Source: an uncultured Dehalococcoidia bacterium (GTDB lineage: Bacteria > Chloroflexota > Dehalococcoidia > Dehalococcoidales > UBA1222). From it: 64,000 nucleotides of DNA. Numbering within the stretch: position 1 is the stretch's first letter; each line of letters opens with the position of its first letter. Shown one piece after another: positions 17,024 through 26,307 of this stretch. The notes beneath the pieces were generated by a model. The model worked only from the letters and a program-made list of their open reading frames with translations, did not search any database and had not been told where the DNA came from. The position numbers and the translations under genes are program-made. The stretch lies in assembly GCA_903844845.1 (NCBI GenBank), contig CAIMVG010000019.1:17829-81828 (forward strand). The letters run 5' to 3'.

Positions 17024-18160
17024 TCAGGTAAGGGCCTGCGCCAGGTCCTCTAAAAGATCATCCACATTTTCCAGACCAACCGACAGGCGCACCAGGCTTT
17101 CATTTATTCCTATTTTTTCACGCTGTTCGCGACTCATGGAAGCGTGGCTTTGTGTAGCGGGGTGCCCTGCCAGAGAAGTCATCCCGCCGAGGGACTCCGC
17201 CATTGTGAATACTTTCACTTTTCGGAGGAAATTGTTAACTGATTCCAGCCCGCCCCTCATTTCAAAGGAAACCATCCCGCCAAACCCCTTCATCTGTTTT
17301 GCGGCAAGTTCATGCCCGGGGTGGTCTTCCAGCCCGGGATAAAAAACGCGGTTAACGGCCGGGTGGGTTTTTAAAAATCGGGCAACAGCTATCGCATTTA
17401 TCTCGTGCTGTTTCATCCTGATAGGCAGGGTCTCGATACCTCTCAAAACCAGCCAGCTATCAAACGGCCCGGCGATCGCACCCAAGGCATTTTGAAGGAA
17501 AGCAACACGGGCGGTAAGGTCATCAGTATTCGTGACGATGGCACCCCCCACGACGTCGCTGTGCCCGTTGAGGTATTTGGTCGTAGAGTGCATCACGATG
17601 TCGATACCGAATTCCAGAGGGCGAAGAAAATACGGGGATGAGAAGGTATTATCCATCACGCTTATAAGACCGTGTTTTTTTGCCGCTTCGGCCGCCATCT
17701 CGAGATCAACGATGTGTAGGAGAGGATTTGAAGGGGTTTCAAGCCAGATCATTCGTGTGTTTGGTTTAATGGCGCTTTCGATAGCTTCCCTGGTGCTCAT
17801 CTTGATAAATGTGAATTCGAGACCAAAGCGCGTCATCACGTCGTGGAATAACCGGAAAGTACCTCCATAGATACCTTCGACTGCAATGACGTGATCTCCC
17901 GCTTTAAGGAGGTGGATGATCACTGATTCAGCCGCCAGTCCGCTGGCGCAGGCAAAACCAGCCTTGCCTCCTTCGAGTTTAGCGATCGTTTCTTCAAGGA
18001 CCCTCCTGGTAGGGTTGCCCATGCGTGAGTACTCGAAACCACTTGTTTTGCCGATATCTTCAAATGCGAAAGTTGAAGATTGATATATCGGCACTGAAAT
18101 CGCACCGTAGGCCTTATCCGGGCGGTGTCCCGCATGGATGGCGTCTGTTTCAAATCTCAT
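17024..18160 (-). CDS. Cystathionine gamma-synthase/lyase family PLP enzyme
   Basis: PLP-dependent trans-sulfuration enzyme for cysteine/methionine interconversion. 378 residues, standard length. The Schiff-base lysine is K195 in HSTTKYLNGHSD. Other conserved parts are YSRMGNPT, the ASGLAA phosphate loop and SLGGMTSLAGHPA near the C-terminus, where the Ser-Leu-Gly segment lies near the substrate carboxylate. Sequence alone does not separate cystathionine gamma-synthase, gamma-lyase and O-acetylhomoserine sulfhydrylase. ATG at 18160 with AGGAG. It has its own promoter about 80 bases upstream; no SAM riboswitch is seen in the leader. Confidence 0.92.
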   Translation of the reverse strand: MRFETDAIHAGHRPDKAYGAISVPIYQSSTFAFEDIGKTSGFEYSRMGNPTRRVLEETIAKLEGGKAGFACASGLAAESVIIHLLKAGDHVIAVEGIYGGTFRLFHDVMTRFGLEFTFIKMSTREAIESAIKPNTRMIWLETPSNPLLHIVDLEMAAEAAKKHGLISVMDNTFSSPYFLRPLEFGIDIVMHSTTKYLNGHSDVVGGAIVTNTDDLTARVAFLQNALGAIAGPFDSWLVLRGIETLPIRMKQHEINAIAVARFLKTHPAVNRVFYPGLEDHPGHELAAKQMKGFGGMVSFEMRGGLESVNNFLRKVKVFTMAESLGGMTSLAGHPATQSHASMSREQREKIGINESLVRLSVGLENVDDLLEDLAQALT

Positions 18161-18241
18161 ATTCTGCTCCTATCCTGTTGATTTAACATTTTGCGCCAGC
18201 GATCTTAAAAAGCCTGATCAAGATGCGGTTTTAGATTGAAT

Positions 18242-18269
18242 ATTATATTCCATTCGGCTGACCGTTCAA
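18242..18269 (-). promoter_or_regulatory. Promoter of the trans-sulfuration gene
   Basis: Minus-strand TTGAAC (18269-18264), 16-base spacer and TATAAT (18247-18242). The leader to the ATG would be about 75 bases. Confidence 0.7.
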
Positions 18270-18353
18270 CTGTCCCTTCTGAAAACTTGAGATCTATCCT
18301 ACTCGGTTTCAGGCGTAACTGCGGGAAGAACGAACACCTGAAACCACGTTTAC

Positions 18354-18382
18354 TTTACACCAGGGCAAAAAAGCGTTAAAAT
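18354..18382 (+). promoter_or_regulatory. Promoter of tRNA-Val
   Basis: TTTACA (18354-18359), 17-base spacer and TAAAAT (18377-18382), 12 bases before the tRNA. Confidence 0.8.
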
Positions 18383-18394
18383 AGGCACGGTTTT

Positions 18395-18471
18395 GGGCGG
18401 CTAGCTCAGCTGGTTAGAGCATCTGCTTTACACGCAGGAGGTCATAGGTTCGAATCCTATGCCGCCCACCA
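18395..18471 (+). tRNA. tRNA-Val (TAC)
   Basis: Acceptor GGGCGGC pairs with GCCGCCC. The anticodon arm CTGC-TTTACAC-GCAG reads TAC, the T-loop is GGTTCGAATCC, and CCA is encoded. Confidence 0.95.
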
Positions 18472-18525
18472 TCCCCCGCTTCACGCACAATAACCCCCTT
18501 GAAGCCATCGGTATTATGTAATGTT

Positions 18526-18542
18526 ATGTCAACTTATGACAT
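18526..18542. promoter_or_regulatory. Inverted repeat upstream of azoreductase
   Basis: ATGTCA-N5-TGACAT, perfect arms, about 135 bases before the azoR start. A possible regulator binding site; the regulator is unknown. Confidence 0.4.
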
Positions 18543-18677
18543 GCTCAAAATAGGGGGAATTGCGCCGTGAAAAGCACTCTCCCCGGAATACATTAATCAC
18601 GGTGAGAAAAGGGTAAATCCAAAGTTCTGTGGTAATATGTCTTGGATTTAGAATACGGCCAGGATGGGAGTACGAAT

Positions 18678-19283
18678 ATGAGCAAGGTTTTGTACATCAA
18701 GGCAAATGCAAAGCTGGATGGTGAATCCCGGACATTCAAAATTTCTGACGCTTTTGTGCAAGCTTATAGAAAGAGCCATCCGCATGACGAAATAATAACA
18801 CTGGATCTGTATAAAGAGAGGATCGCTTTTTTGCCTGTCGGGCAATTGAATGAGCTTCATCGGCCGGCGCCGGATGCCGGCAAGGATCATCCAATCCTGA
18901 AATATGCCTATCAGTTTTTAGAAGCTGACAAGTATATCATCGCCGAACCTTTGTGGAATCTGGGCGTCCCTGCAATTTTGAAGGCTTATATCGATTATAT
19001 ATGTGTTAACGGCATCACCTTTAAATACACCGCCGAGGGTCCTGTGGGATTAAATCATGGTAAGAAAGCAATAAATATCACAACCAGGGGCGGCTACTAT
19101 TCTGAAGGCAAAGCTAAAGCCTGGGAGATGGGAGACGCCTATCTGAGAACTATTTTCCACTTTTTAGGCATCACCGATTTTACTACCCTGAACGCTGACG
19201 GGCTTGACGTGGTTGGAAATAACGTTGATCTTATTTTAGGCTCTGCTATTCAAGACGGTATAAAACGGGCTGCAAGCTTTTAA
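18678..19283 (+). CDS. azoR: FMN-dependent NADH-azoreductase
   Basis: Flavodoxin-like quinone/azo reductase of 201 residues. It begins MSKVLYIKANAKLD (beta strand and FMN phosphate loop). EPLWNLGVPAILKAYIDY is the FMN-binding segment typical of the AzoR family, and TTRGGYYSEG supplies the second flavin-binding loop. The ATG at 18678 has GGGAG upstream; a longer in-frame start at 18642 lacks this support. It is monocistronic, with a TAGAAT -10 candidate at about 18648. Likely protects against quinones or electrophiles. Confidence 0.9.
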   Translation: MSKVLYIKANAKLDGESRTFKISDAFVQAYRKSHPHDEIITLDLYKERIAFLPVGQLNELHRPAPDAGKDHPILKYAYQFLEADKYIIAEPLWNLGVPAILKAYIDYICVNGITFKYTAEGPVGLNHGKKAINITTRGGYYSEGKAKAWEMGDAYLRTIFHFLGITDFTTLNADGLDVVGNNVDLILGSAIQDGIKRAASF

Positions 19284-19562
19284 CCAGCATACTGCTTTCG
19301 CCAGAAACTGGATTGGGGAAGTGCAGGCAGTCTCCAGAATCCCCTTCAGCCAAATGCCGGCCGAATGACCATGGGAGGCTCCATGATGGCAAATATGACA
19401 GCATTGCCCTGGGCTGCTTAGGAAAGGTCTGGAGTGGGTCAGGCGGGTAAGAATGCCAATCAGGTTGGCTGCAAAAAACCTGTTATTTCTGCGGGATTAT
19501 AACCTTTTTCCAATATTTGCGTTATATTAATAAAGAATACCCGAAAATTTTGCGAGGCGAGT

Positions 19563-20843
19563 ATGAAAAAAACTATGCTGGCAATCACCGCTCCTTTGTT
19601 GAGCCTGATTCTTGTGGCGTGCTCCACGCCCGTATCAGCCGATATGCTTAAATCCAGCAAGGCCCGCGATCTCTCTCCATCAGGCACCAATCTCACCCAA
19701 CTCGTTGAAGGCAACAATGCTTTCGCATTTGATCTGTATCAGACTCTCAAAACTCAAAATGATGGAAATATGTTTTATTCGCCTTATAGCCTTTCGCTGG
19801 CGATTGCCATGGCGTATGTAGGCGCGCGGGGCGATACGGCGACTCAAATGGCAAGCACACTTCATTTCACTCTGCCCCAGGGGGCGCTGGACGCGGCCTT
19901 TAATTATCTCGCATTAGAGTTGGATAGCAGGGGAAAGTCGTCCAATTCTATGACTTCCGGGCAAAATGAAGGTTTTCAACTGAATGTTGTGAATGATGCC
20001 TGGGGCCAAAAGAATTTCGCTTTCCTGGCCAGCTATCTTGATACTCTGGCGGTCAATTACGGGGCCGGCCTGAGAGTGCTGGATTTTATCAGTAACGCTG
20101 AAGTGGCCCGTCAATCAATCAACCAGTACATCAGCGATAAAACACAGGGGAAAATCAAGGACCTGATCCCGCCGGGCGCAGTTACCGACCTCACTCGCCT
20201 TGTCCTTACGAACGCAATTTATTTCAAGGCAACCTGGCAAACGCCATTCGCGAAAGAGTCCACAGGCGAAGGGACATTCAATCTGTTGAGCGGGGGCAAA
20301 GTAACTGCTCAAATGATGCACCAGACAGGTTATTTCAATTATTTCGCCGCGGAAGGTTTCCAGGCACTGGAATTGCCTTATGACGGCGGGCAACTGGCGA
20401 TGGACGTTTTTGTGCCTGACGCGGGGCAATTCAACGACTTTCAAAATGCGCTTGATTCAAGCTCCGCTGAAACAATCATCGCATCGATGACTCGGCAGGA
20501 CATCATACTATCGTTACCCAAGTTTCAATTCGATTCGAGCTTCAGCCTTAAACAAGCTCTTTCCTCGATGGGTATGGCAGTTGCTTTCAGCGATAAATCA
20601 GATTTTTCCGGTATGACTGGAACGCCCGGACTTCAAATCTCTGATGTCGTTCACAAAGCCTTTGTTTCTGTTGACGAAGCTGGAACCGAAGCTGCTGCGG
20701 CCAGCGCGGTTATTATGGTCGGTACTGCGATGCCGGCAAACCAGGTTACTCTCAGCATTGATCGCCCATTTATTTTCTTGATACGGGATGTTGCTACCGG
20801 TTCCATCCTGTTTATCGGGAGGGTGTTAAATCCCGCGGCCTGA
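19563..20843 (+). CDS. Serpin (serine protease inhibitor), lipoprotein
   Basis: 426 residues. Signal peptide with lipobox LVAC (Cys at about 20), so likely anchored on the outer face of the membrane. The serpin fold follows: NMFYSPYSLSLAIAMAYVGARG, YFKATWQTPF and DRPFIFLIRD are family motifs. The reactive-centre hinge GTEAAAASAV is small-residue rich, as in inhibitory serpins, and the scissile bond is probably about 17 residues after the hinge Glu, near GTAMP. Likely guards the cell surface from foreign proteases. ATG at 19563 after GAGGCGAG. A strong terminator follows. Confidence 0.95.
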   Translation: MKKTMLAITAPLLSLILVACSTPVSADMLKSSKARDLSPSGTNLTQLVEGNNAFAFDLYQTLKTQNDGNMFYSPYSLSLAIAMAYVGARGDTATQMASTLHFTLPQGALDAAFNYLALELDSRGKSSNSMTSGQNEGFQLNVVNDAWGQKNFAFLASYLDTLAVNYGAGLRVLDFISNAEVARQSINQYISDKTQGKIKDLIPPGAVTDLTRLVLTNAIYFKATWQTPFAKESTGEGTFNLLSGGKVTAQMMHQTGYFNYFAAEGFQALELPYDGGQLAMDVFVPDAGQFNDFQNALDSSSAETIIASMTRQDIILSLPKFQFDSSFSLKQALSSMGMAVAFSDKSDFSGMTGTPGLQISDVVHKAFVSVDEAGTEAAAASAVIMVGTAMPANQVTLSIDRPFIFLIRDVATGSILFIGRVLNPAA

Positions 20844-20858
20844 AGAAATAGCTCATTT

Positions 20859-20904
20859 AAGAACGAGCGGGGCTAAGTAGTGAGACTGAACACCGCTCGT
20901 TCTT
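20859..20904 (+). terminator. Serpin gene terminator
   Basis: Twelve-base-pair stem AAGAACGAGCGG with its complement, large loop, then TTATTG. Confidence 0.75.
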
Positions 20905-21078
20905 TATTGAATATAACAAGTAAACCTTGATAGATCCCCCAATTTCTATTTCATAGCGCCCCTTTTATTTACGCTTATGCTTATTTTGACGTAAATCCGA
21001 ACAGCAACTTCTTGTATAGCGTTCAATTATTATTGAAATCGAGTCCTCTCTGGATTATATTGATATTAGTCTGGAAGC

Positions 21079-21753
21079 GTGTTAACTTTACTGGATAAAG
21101 CTCGAGAAGCGTTCTGGGATGGAAATTTGAATCGTAAACCCCTTGTAGGCATCAGCGAAGCCAGCCAAAACCTTGGCGTGAGCGAGGCCACTTTGCGTCA
21201 ATGGACCGATGAAGGCAGAATCAAGGCTTTTGTTACTCCCGGAGGGCACAGGCGCTATTCGAAAGAAGAACTTGAAGGGTTTCTAGTTTCCCATGAAAAC
21301 CTGCTGGGTGTTAAAGATCTTGTTGGAAAACTCGAGAAAACCGCTGAAACCCACAGGGAAATCGGAGCCGCATTTTTGAACTCAACCGTGTGGTATGAGC
21401 GTATGAGCGTCGAACATAAAAAACTCCTGGCCACCCTCGGCCGCCAGATATTAAATTTGATGATGGCTTACATGGCCTCTCCGGATAAAAAGACGGAAGT
21501 CCTCGCAACGGCACGGGAAATAGGTGCCGGTTTTGGAGATATGCTCGCCTCGGAAGGGGTACCATTGACCGACTCTGTTCAGGCGTTTATATCTCACAGG
21601 GACCCGATTTCTCACATCATATCCGAGATGTTAAGGAAAAAGGAACTTGTCGGGCCTGGCGTGTTAGCCGCGATGCCGTTGATGGAACAAGTCATGGATT
21701 CGGCTTTGGTTTCGCTTGTTGAAGCCCATCAGTTGCAAGGTAAAGGTTTTTGA
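21079..21753 (+). CDS. Excisionase/MerR-type HTH regulator with helical C-terminal domain
   Basis: 224 residues. The HTH domain (about 22-70) begins VGISEASQNLGVSEATLRQW and has GGHRRYSKEELEGFL, typical of the wing of MerR/excisionase-type binders. The C-terminal about 140 residues form an all-helical domain that faintly resembles RsbR N-terminal sensor domains; that similarity is weak. GTG start at 21079. It is followed after 35 bases by a small coiled-coil gene and a terminator, so the two form one unit. The ligand and targets are unknown. Confidence 0.8.
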   Translation: MLTLLDKAREAFWDGNLNRKPLVGISEASQNLGVSEATLRQWTDEGRIKAFVTPGGHRRYSKEELEGFLVSHENLLGVKDLVGKLEKTAETHREIGAAFLNSTVWYERMSVEHKKLLATLGRQILNLMMAYMASPDKKTEVLATAREIGAGFGDMLASEGVPLTDSVQAFISHRDPISHIISEMLRKKELVGPGVLAAMPLMEQVMDSALVSLVEAHQLQGKGF

Positions 21754-21788
21754 TTGTTTCGAAGTTGAATTGAAGTTAGGGAGGGAAA

Positions 21789-22013
21789 ATGAATACATCC
21801 TTGCAGACTTTTGAACCGGAGACACCGGATAAATTGCGCGACTCCCAAAAAGATGCGGACCAGAAAGTCGTGGACGAATTGATCGAAAAGGTTTCAAAAC
21901 TCGAAAACAAAATAGAGGAATTGAAAACCGAAAACCAGAGGCTTGAAGCATGGCTGAAGTCTGAAAAGACAACCTACAGGCTTCAATATTACGGTTCCAG
22001 TGGTAGGATGTAG
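21789..22013 (+). CDS. Small coiled-coil protein
   Basis: 74 residues. Residues about 25-60 show heptads (LIEKVSKLENKIEELKTENQRLEAWL) of a coiled coil, with a short aromatic tail. ATG at 21789 after GGGAGGG. It is in an operon with the HTH regulator and could be its dimerisation partner or antagonist, but nothing proves that. Confidence 0.75.
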   Translation: MNTSLQTFEPETPDKLRDSQKDADQKVVDELIEKVSKLENKIEELKTENQRLEAWLKSEKTTYRLQYYGSSGRM

Positions 22014-22053
22014 AACCCTTGCTTGGTCAAGAAGTAAATGAAATAGATGCATG

Positions 22054-22097
22054 AAAAAAGAAAAGAGGGGCAATTGCCCCTCTTTTCTTTTTTATTG
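22054..22097. terminator. Strong bidirectional terminator
   Basis: A-run, GAGGGGC-AATT-GCCCCTC stem and T-run. It stands between the coiled-coil gene (+) and the membrane gene (-). Confidence 0.9.
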
Positions 22098-22132
22098 GTC
22101 TCAGATGATTGTGGGTCGAACTGATCTAGAAT

Positions 22133-22492
22133 TTAGCTTTTTTTCATTATTCCCCAACCGGCCAGTACAAAACCCAAGCCGATTACGATAGCAAATATAC
22201 CGCTTTTTTGCACGAAGTCAATTGTTTCCAGGTTGGACTTGGCTAATCCAAGTGAAGCCTTCTGCCAGCCAGCGGACTGCATTCCTTCTACGCTTTTAGC
22301 GGTGGTAGCTTGTTCTAATCCGGCTTTCGCCTGGTCATAGGCGGCATTTAATGTCCCGGTGGTAAGCCCAGATGCTGTAAGCTCACCGACAACTGTAGTT
22401 TTGTTATCGCCCGCCTGCATGATAAACATAACGCCGAATACAACGCATACTACGCCGATAATCGCCACGAGGATCGATAAGAAATTTTTCAT
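22133..22492 (-). CDS. Two-helix membrane protein, unknown
   Basis: 119 residues. A helix at about 4-26 and another at about 96-116 flank an extracytoplasmic or cytoplasmic loop rich in Ala, Thr and Gln (AKAGLEQATTAKS). ATG at 22492 with AAGGAG eight bases away. No family recognised. Monocistronic. Confidence 0.7.
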   Translation of the reverse strand: MKNFLSILVAIIGVVCVVFGVMFIMQAGDNKTTVVGELTASGLTTGTLNAAYDQAKAGLEQATTAKSVEGMQSAGWQKASLGLAKSNLETIDFVQKSGIFAIVIGLGFVLAGWGIMKKS

Positions 22493-22806
22493 TTAGACGC
22501 TCCTTCTTTATTACTTGAGTCACGGGGTACAAGATCAAAAGTGCTGCAAGATTGTGAGGTGTAAAGCAGATTGTTTTTTTACGTACCTCCTTAACCAAAT
22601 AAATTACTAGTAGTCGAATACGACTAAGCAAAATTGAGTTATAGTACCTTAGGTGAGGTAAAAAAGTCAATGGCGATACAAGCAATGCCGCATTAATGTT
22701 GAGATTATTTTCGTCGTTTCAGTTGTTGAACTGATCCCGACCGACAATCGGAAATCAATAGCCTTATGCTATAATATCGAAGATTTTCCCCCGGCGGAAG
22801 GGTTGC

Positions 22807-25800
22807 ATGTTCACGCATCTTCACGTTCATACCGAATACAGTCTGCTTGACGGAATGTGCCGCATCGATCCGCTGCTAGAACGTGCCAAATCGATGGGGA
22901 TGAACTCGCTTGCAATTACTGACCACGGTGTTCTTTACGGCGCAATCCAATTCTACCAGGCGGCAAAAAAGGCTGGTATTAAACCGATTCTCGGATGCGA
23001 GACCTATATAGCGCCCGCCACGAGGCAAAGCCGCACTGCGGCAGACAAAGGTAACAACCATATCGTTCTGCTTGCAAAAAACCAGATCGGCTGGCATAAC
23101 CTGATGCAGTTGATTACCAAGGCCAGTCTTGAAGGATATTATTACAAGCCGAGGGTCGATAGAGAGCTGCTTCGACAACACAGCGAAGGCCTCATCGCTC
23201 TTTCTGCCTGCCTGGCGGGGGAGGTCCCCAGCCTCATTCTCTCGGGCAGGTTACAGGATGCGCGTGAAGCAGCACGATGGTACAAGCAAACTTTTGAAGA
23301 TTTTTATTTTGAGATACAGCGCCAGCCTATAACAGAACTCGAGCGAGTAAACCAGGAACTGATAGCAATATCGAGCGAGCTCGATATTCCCCTTGTGGCC
23401 ACTAATGACGTGCATTACATCAATCAGGACGATGCTTCTGCTCATGATGTTTTGTTGTGCGTCGGGACCGGGACCACCATCCATGAAGAAAAACGGATGA
23501 AGATGGCAGGCGATTATTTTTATCTTAAATCGCCTGAAGAAATGGCAGAATTATACGCCGATCTTCCCGAAGCCCTGGAAAATAGTCAAAAGATTGCGGA
23601 TAAATGCAATCTGGAACTGGAATTCGGCCGCCTGCATCTGCCCGAAATCGAACGGCCGGCCGACAGGAACCCGGAAGAGTACCTCACGGATTTGTGCTAC
23701 CAGGGGCTACCGAAATTTTACCCTACCGCGACCAAAGAGGTAAAAGAGCGGCTCGAGTACGAACTCGACGTCATCAAGAAGACACAGTTCGCGAACTACT
23801 TCCTTGTTGTTTGGGACATCGTACGATTTGTGCGCCAGCAAAATATCCTGTTCAACGTGAGAGGAAGCGCCGCTTCCAGTATCGTCCTGCGTTGCCTTGG
23901 CATCACCGAGCTTGATCCGCTGGAGCACAAGCTTGTTTTCGAGCGCTTTCTTAATATTGAAAGACGCGAGATGCCGGATATCGACCTGGACTTTGAAGAT
24001 ACCAGGCGAGAAGAAGTTATCAGCTATGTTTCGGCCAAATACGGGCCGGATCATGTGGCCCAGATCATAACTTTCGGGACCATGGGGGCGCGCGCCGCCC
24101 TTCGCGATGTTGGGCGGGCGCTGGGAATGAGTTACAGTGATGTGGACCGGGTGACCAGGTTGGTGCCTTTTGCCATAGGCATGACCCTTGCCAAGGCACT
24201 GGAGGAAAACGCCGAGCTGAAGAACCTTTACACCGAGGATTCGACAGTTCGAAACTTGATAGACATGGCCCGCCGGGTAGAAGGCGTTTCACGCCATGCC
24301 AGTACCCATGCGGCGGGGGTGGTCATCTCCAAGGAAATCTTGACTAATTATACCCCGCTGCAAAAGTTGAGCAAAGGTGAACAGGGCGACCTCGTGATGA
24401 CTCAATTCCCAATGGAGGACATCGCCAGCATCGGTTTGCTCAAGATGGACTTTTTGGGGCTCGCCAATCTTACTATTCTCGCCCGCGCCAAAGAGATAAT
24501 CCGTTCAACGCGCGGAATTGATATCGACCTTAGAACGATTCCCCTGAACGACCCGAAAACCTTCGAATTGCTTGCAGCCGGAGAAACCACTGGCGTTTTT
24601 CAACTGGAAGGGTCGGGGATGCGGAGATATATCCGCGATCTCAAACCAACGGTTTTCACGGATATTTCGGCCATGGTGGCGCTGTACCGCCCCGGCCCTA
24701 TCGAGCAGATACCGCACTTCATCAGGTCCAAACATGGAGAGGAACCTATATCCTACCCGCATCCTTCGCTTGAAGAATACCTGGCTGAAACATACGGTGT
24801 CATCGTTTATCAGGAACAGGTGCTATTTATAGTCCGGGCCTTCGGAGGGTACACATTAGGCCAGGCTGACGTCTTCCGAAAAGCCATGGGCAAGAAAAAA
24901 GCTGAAGTGATGGTTAAGGAGCGCCGGCATTTCATCGACGGCGCACTCGCAAAAGGTTTCAGTGAAAAGGAGGCTGAAGATGTGTACGGCCTTATCGAAC
25001 CTTTTGCGGGCTACGCATTTAACAAGGCACACGCCACGAGCTACGCCCTTATCGCCTATCAAACGGCTTATCTCAAAGCCAATTACCCGGAAGAATATAT
25101 CACTGCCCTGCTCATAGCTTATTGGGGCAACGCCGAAAAAGTCGCGGTGTCCGTGGGCGAATCGCGCCGTCTCAAAATCCCAGTATTGCCTCCGGACATA
25201 AACAAGAGTCAGGCGCATTTTGCGATTGAAAAAACTGCCGATGGCCGCTCGGCCATCCGTTTCGGGCTGAGTGCTATTAAGAATGTAGGACTGAGCGCCA
25301 TCGAGCCTATCATCGAAGAACGAAAACGTGGGGAATATAAATCGGTCGAGGACCTTTGCAAGCGGGCCGGAACCGCAGCGGCTAACCGCCGTGTCCTCGA
25401 AAGCCTGGTGAAGGCCGGTGCGCTCGATGCCATGGGTGAGCGGGGCACTTTACTTTTCAACATCTCCAGACTGCTGGACCTGGCGCAGCAGCAGCAGCGC
25501 CTCAAGGACAGCGGCCAATCCACCATGTTCGACATGTGGGGTGGGGCAGTCGATGTGCCATCTCCCAGCCTCGAGATGGTTGGCGCTGCAGCGACTACAA
25601 AAGAGAAGCTGGACTGGGAAAAAGAGCTGACCGGTGTGTATCTTTCCGAGCACCCTTTCAGCCCTTATATAAGCCAGGCGGCTGAAGACAACACCGCTCT
25701 ATGCGGACAAATCGACTCGGAAATGGAAGGCCAGGTAGTGCGTGTGGCCGGCATGGTGGAATCCATGCATACGATGCTGACCAGGGACGGGCAGACTTCT

Positions 25801-26307
25801 CTGTCTGCTGTACTAGAAGATCTCGACGGGCGCATTGAGGTGATGGCGTGGTCCCGCGTCTATGCCCAAACTAAAGAGCTTTGGCAGGAGGGCAATATAC
25901 TGCTGGTTGAAGGCAAGGTAAGGGAACGTGCCGATCAGATGCAAATTGTTTGCGAACGCGTGCGGAGGTATGACTTGGAACCCCAGAGAAAAGACAAACC
26001 AGCGGCCAGAGCGGCCGCATTGCCGATTATTTCGAAAGAAGAAAAACCTGTTGAACGGCAGAGGCTGACCGTAACTTTGCAGCAGACACTCGATGCTGAA
26101 TCGGACATCGCACAGCTGCACGCGGTGATGGCTGTGCTGCAGGACTATCCCGGCGATGACGAAGTCAGTCTCACGGTGAATAACGGCACCAAAGTTTTCA
26201 AACTCAAAATGGGACAGGTGCGCGTAACATACGGTGAAGAACTGCGCCGCCGCGTGACGGCCCTCATCGGCTCGGACAGCATCAAGGTTGAAGCCATTAA
26301 AAGCTAG
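22807..26307 (+). CDS. dnaE: DNA polymerase III alpha subunit
   Basis: Replicative polymerase of 1166 residues, DnaE1 type. N-terminal PHP domain starts FTHLHVHTEYSLLDG with intact metal-binding His. The palm catalytic residues are D393 and D395 in PDIDLDFED, with a third Asp further on. GYAFNKAHATSYALIAYQTAYLKA marks the C-family core. A helix-hairpin-helix region and an OB-fold (VRVAGMVESMHTML) follow near 975-1070. ATG at 22807 after GGAAGGG. TATAAT at 22770-22775 is a likely -10 box. Its end overlaps the radC-like start. Confidence 0.97.
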   Translation: MFTHLHVHTEYSLLDGMCRIDPLLERAKSMGMNSLAITDHGVLYGAIQFYQAAKKAGIKPILGCETYIAPATRQSRTAADKGNNHIVLLAKNQIGWHNLMQLITKASLEGYYYKPRVDRELLRQHSEGLIALSACLAGEVPSLILSGRLQDAREAARWYKQTFEDFYFEIQRQPITELERVNQELIAISSELDIPLVATNDVHYINQDDASAHDVLLCVGTGTTIHEEKRMKMAGDYFYLKSPEEMAELYADLPEALENSQKIADKCNLELEFGRLHLPEIERPADRNPEEYLTDLCYQGLPKFYPTATKEVKERLEYELDVIKKTQFANYFLVVWDIVRFVRQQNILFNVRGSAASSIVLRCLGITELDPLEHKLVFERFLNIERREMPDIDLDFEDTRREEVISYVSAKYGPDHVAQIITFGTMGARAALRDVGRALGMSYSDVDRVTRLVPFAIGMTLAKALEENAELKNLYTEDSTVRNLIDMARRVEGVSRHASTHAAGVVISKEILTNYTPLQKLSKGEQGDLVMTQFPMEDIASIGLLKMDFLGLANLTILARAKEIIRSTRGIDIDLRTIPLNDPKTFELLAAGETTGVFQLEGSGMRRYIRDLKPTVFTDISAMVALYRPGPIEQIPHFIRSKHGEEPISYPHPSLEEYLAETYGVIVYQEQVLFIVRAFGGYTLGQADVFRKAMGKKKAEVMVKERRHFIDGALAKGFSEKEAEDVYGLIEPFAGYAFNKAHATSYALIAYQTAYLKANYPEEYITALLIAYWGNAEKVAVSVGESRRLKIPVLPPDINKSQAHFAIEKTADGRSAIRFGLSAIKNVGLSAIEPIIEERKRGEYKSVEDLCKRAGTAAANRRVLESLVKAGALDAMGERGTLLFNISRLLDLAQQQQRLKDSGQSTMFDMWGGAVDVPSPSLEMVGAAATTKEKLDWEKELTGVYLSEHPFSPYISQAAEDNTALCGQIDSEMEGQVVRVAGMVESMHTMLTRDGQTSLSAVLEDLDGRIEVMAWSRVYAQTKELWQEGNILLVEGKVRERADQMQIVCERVRRYDLEPQRKDKPAARAAALPIISKEEKPVERQRLTVTLQQTLDAESDIAQLHAVMAVLQDYPGDDEVSLTVNNGTKVFKLKMGQVRVTYGEELRRRVTALIGSDSIKVEAIKS

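Noticed and set aside
18161..18241. SAM riboswitch or T-box in the trans-sulfuration leader
   Set aside because: The about 75-base leader is too short and lacks the conserved core.
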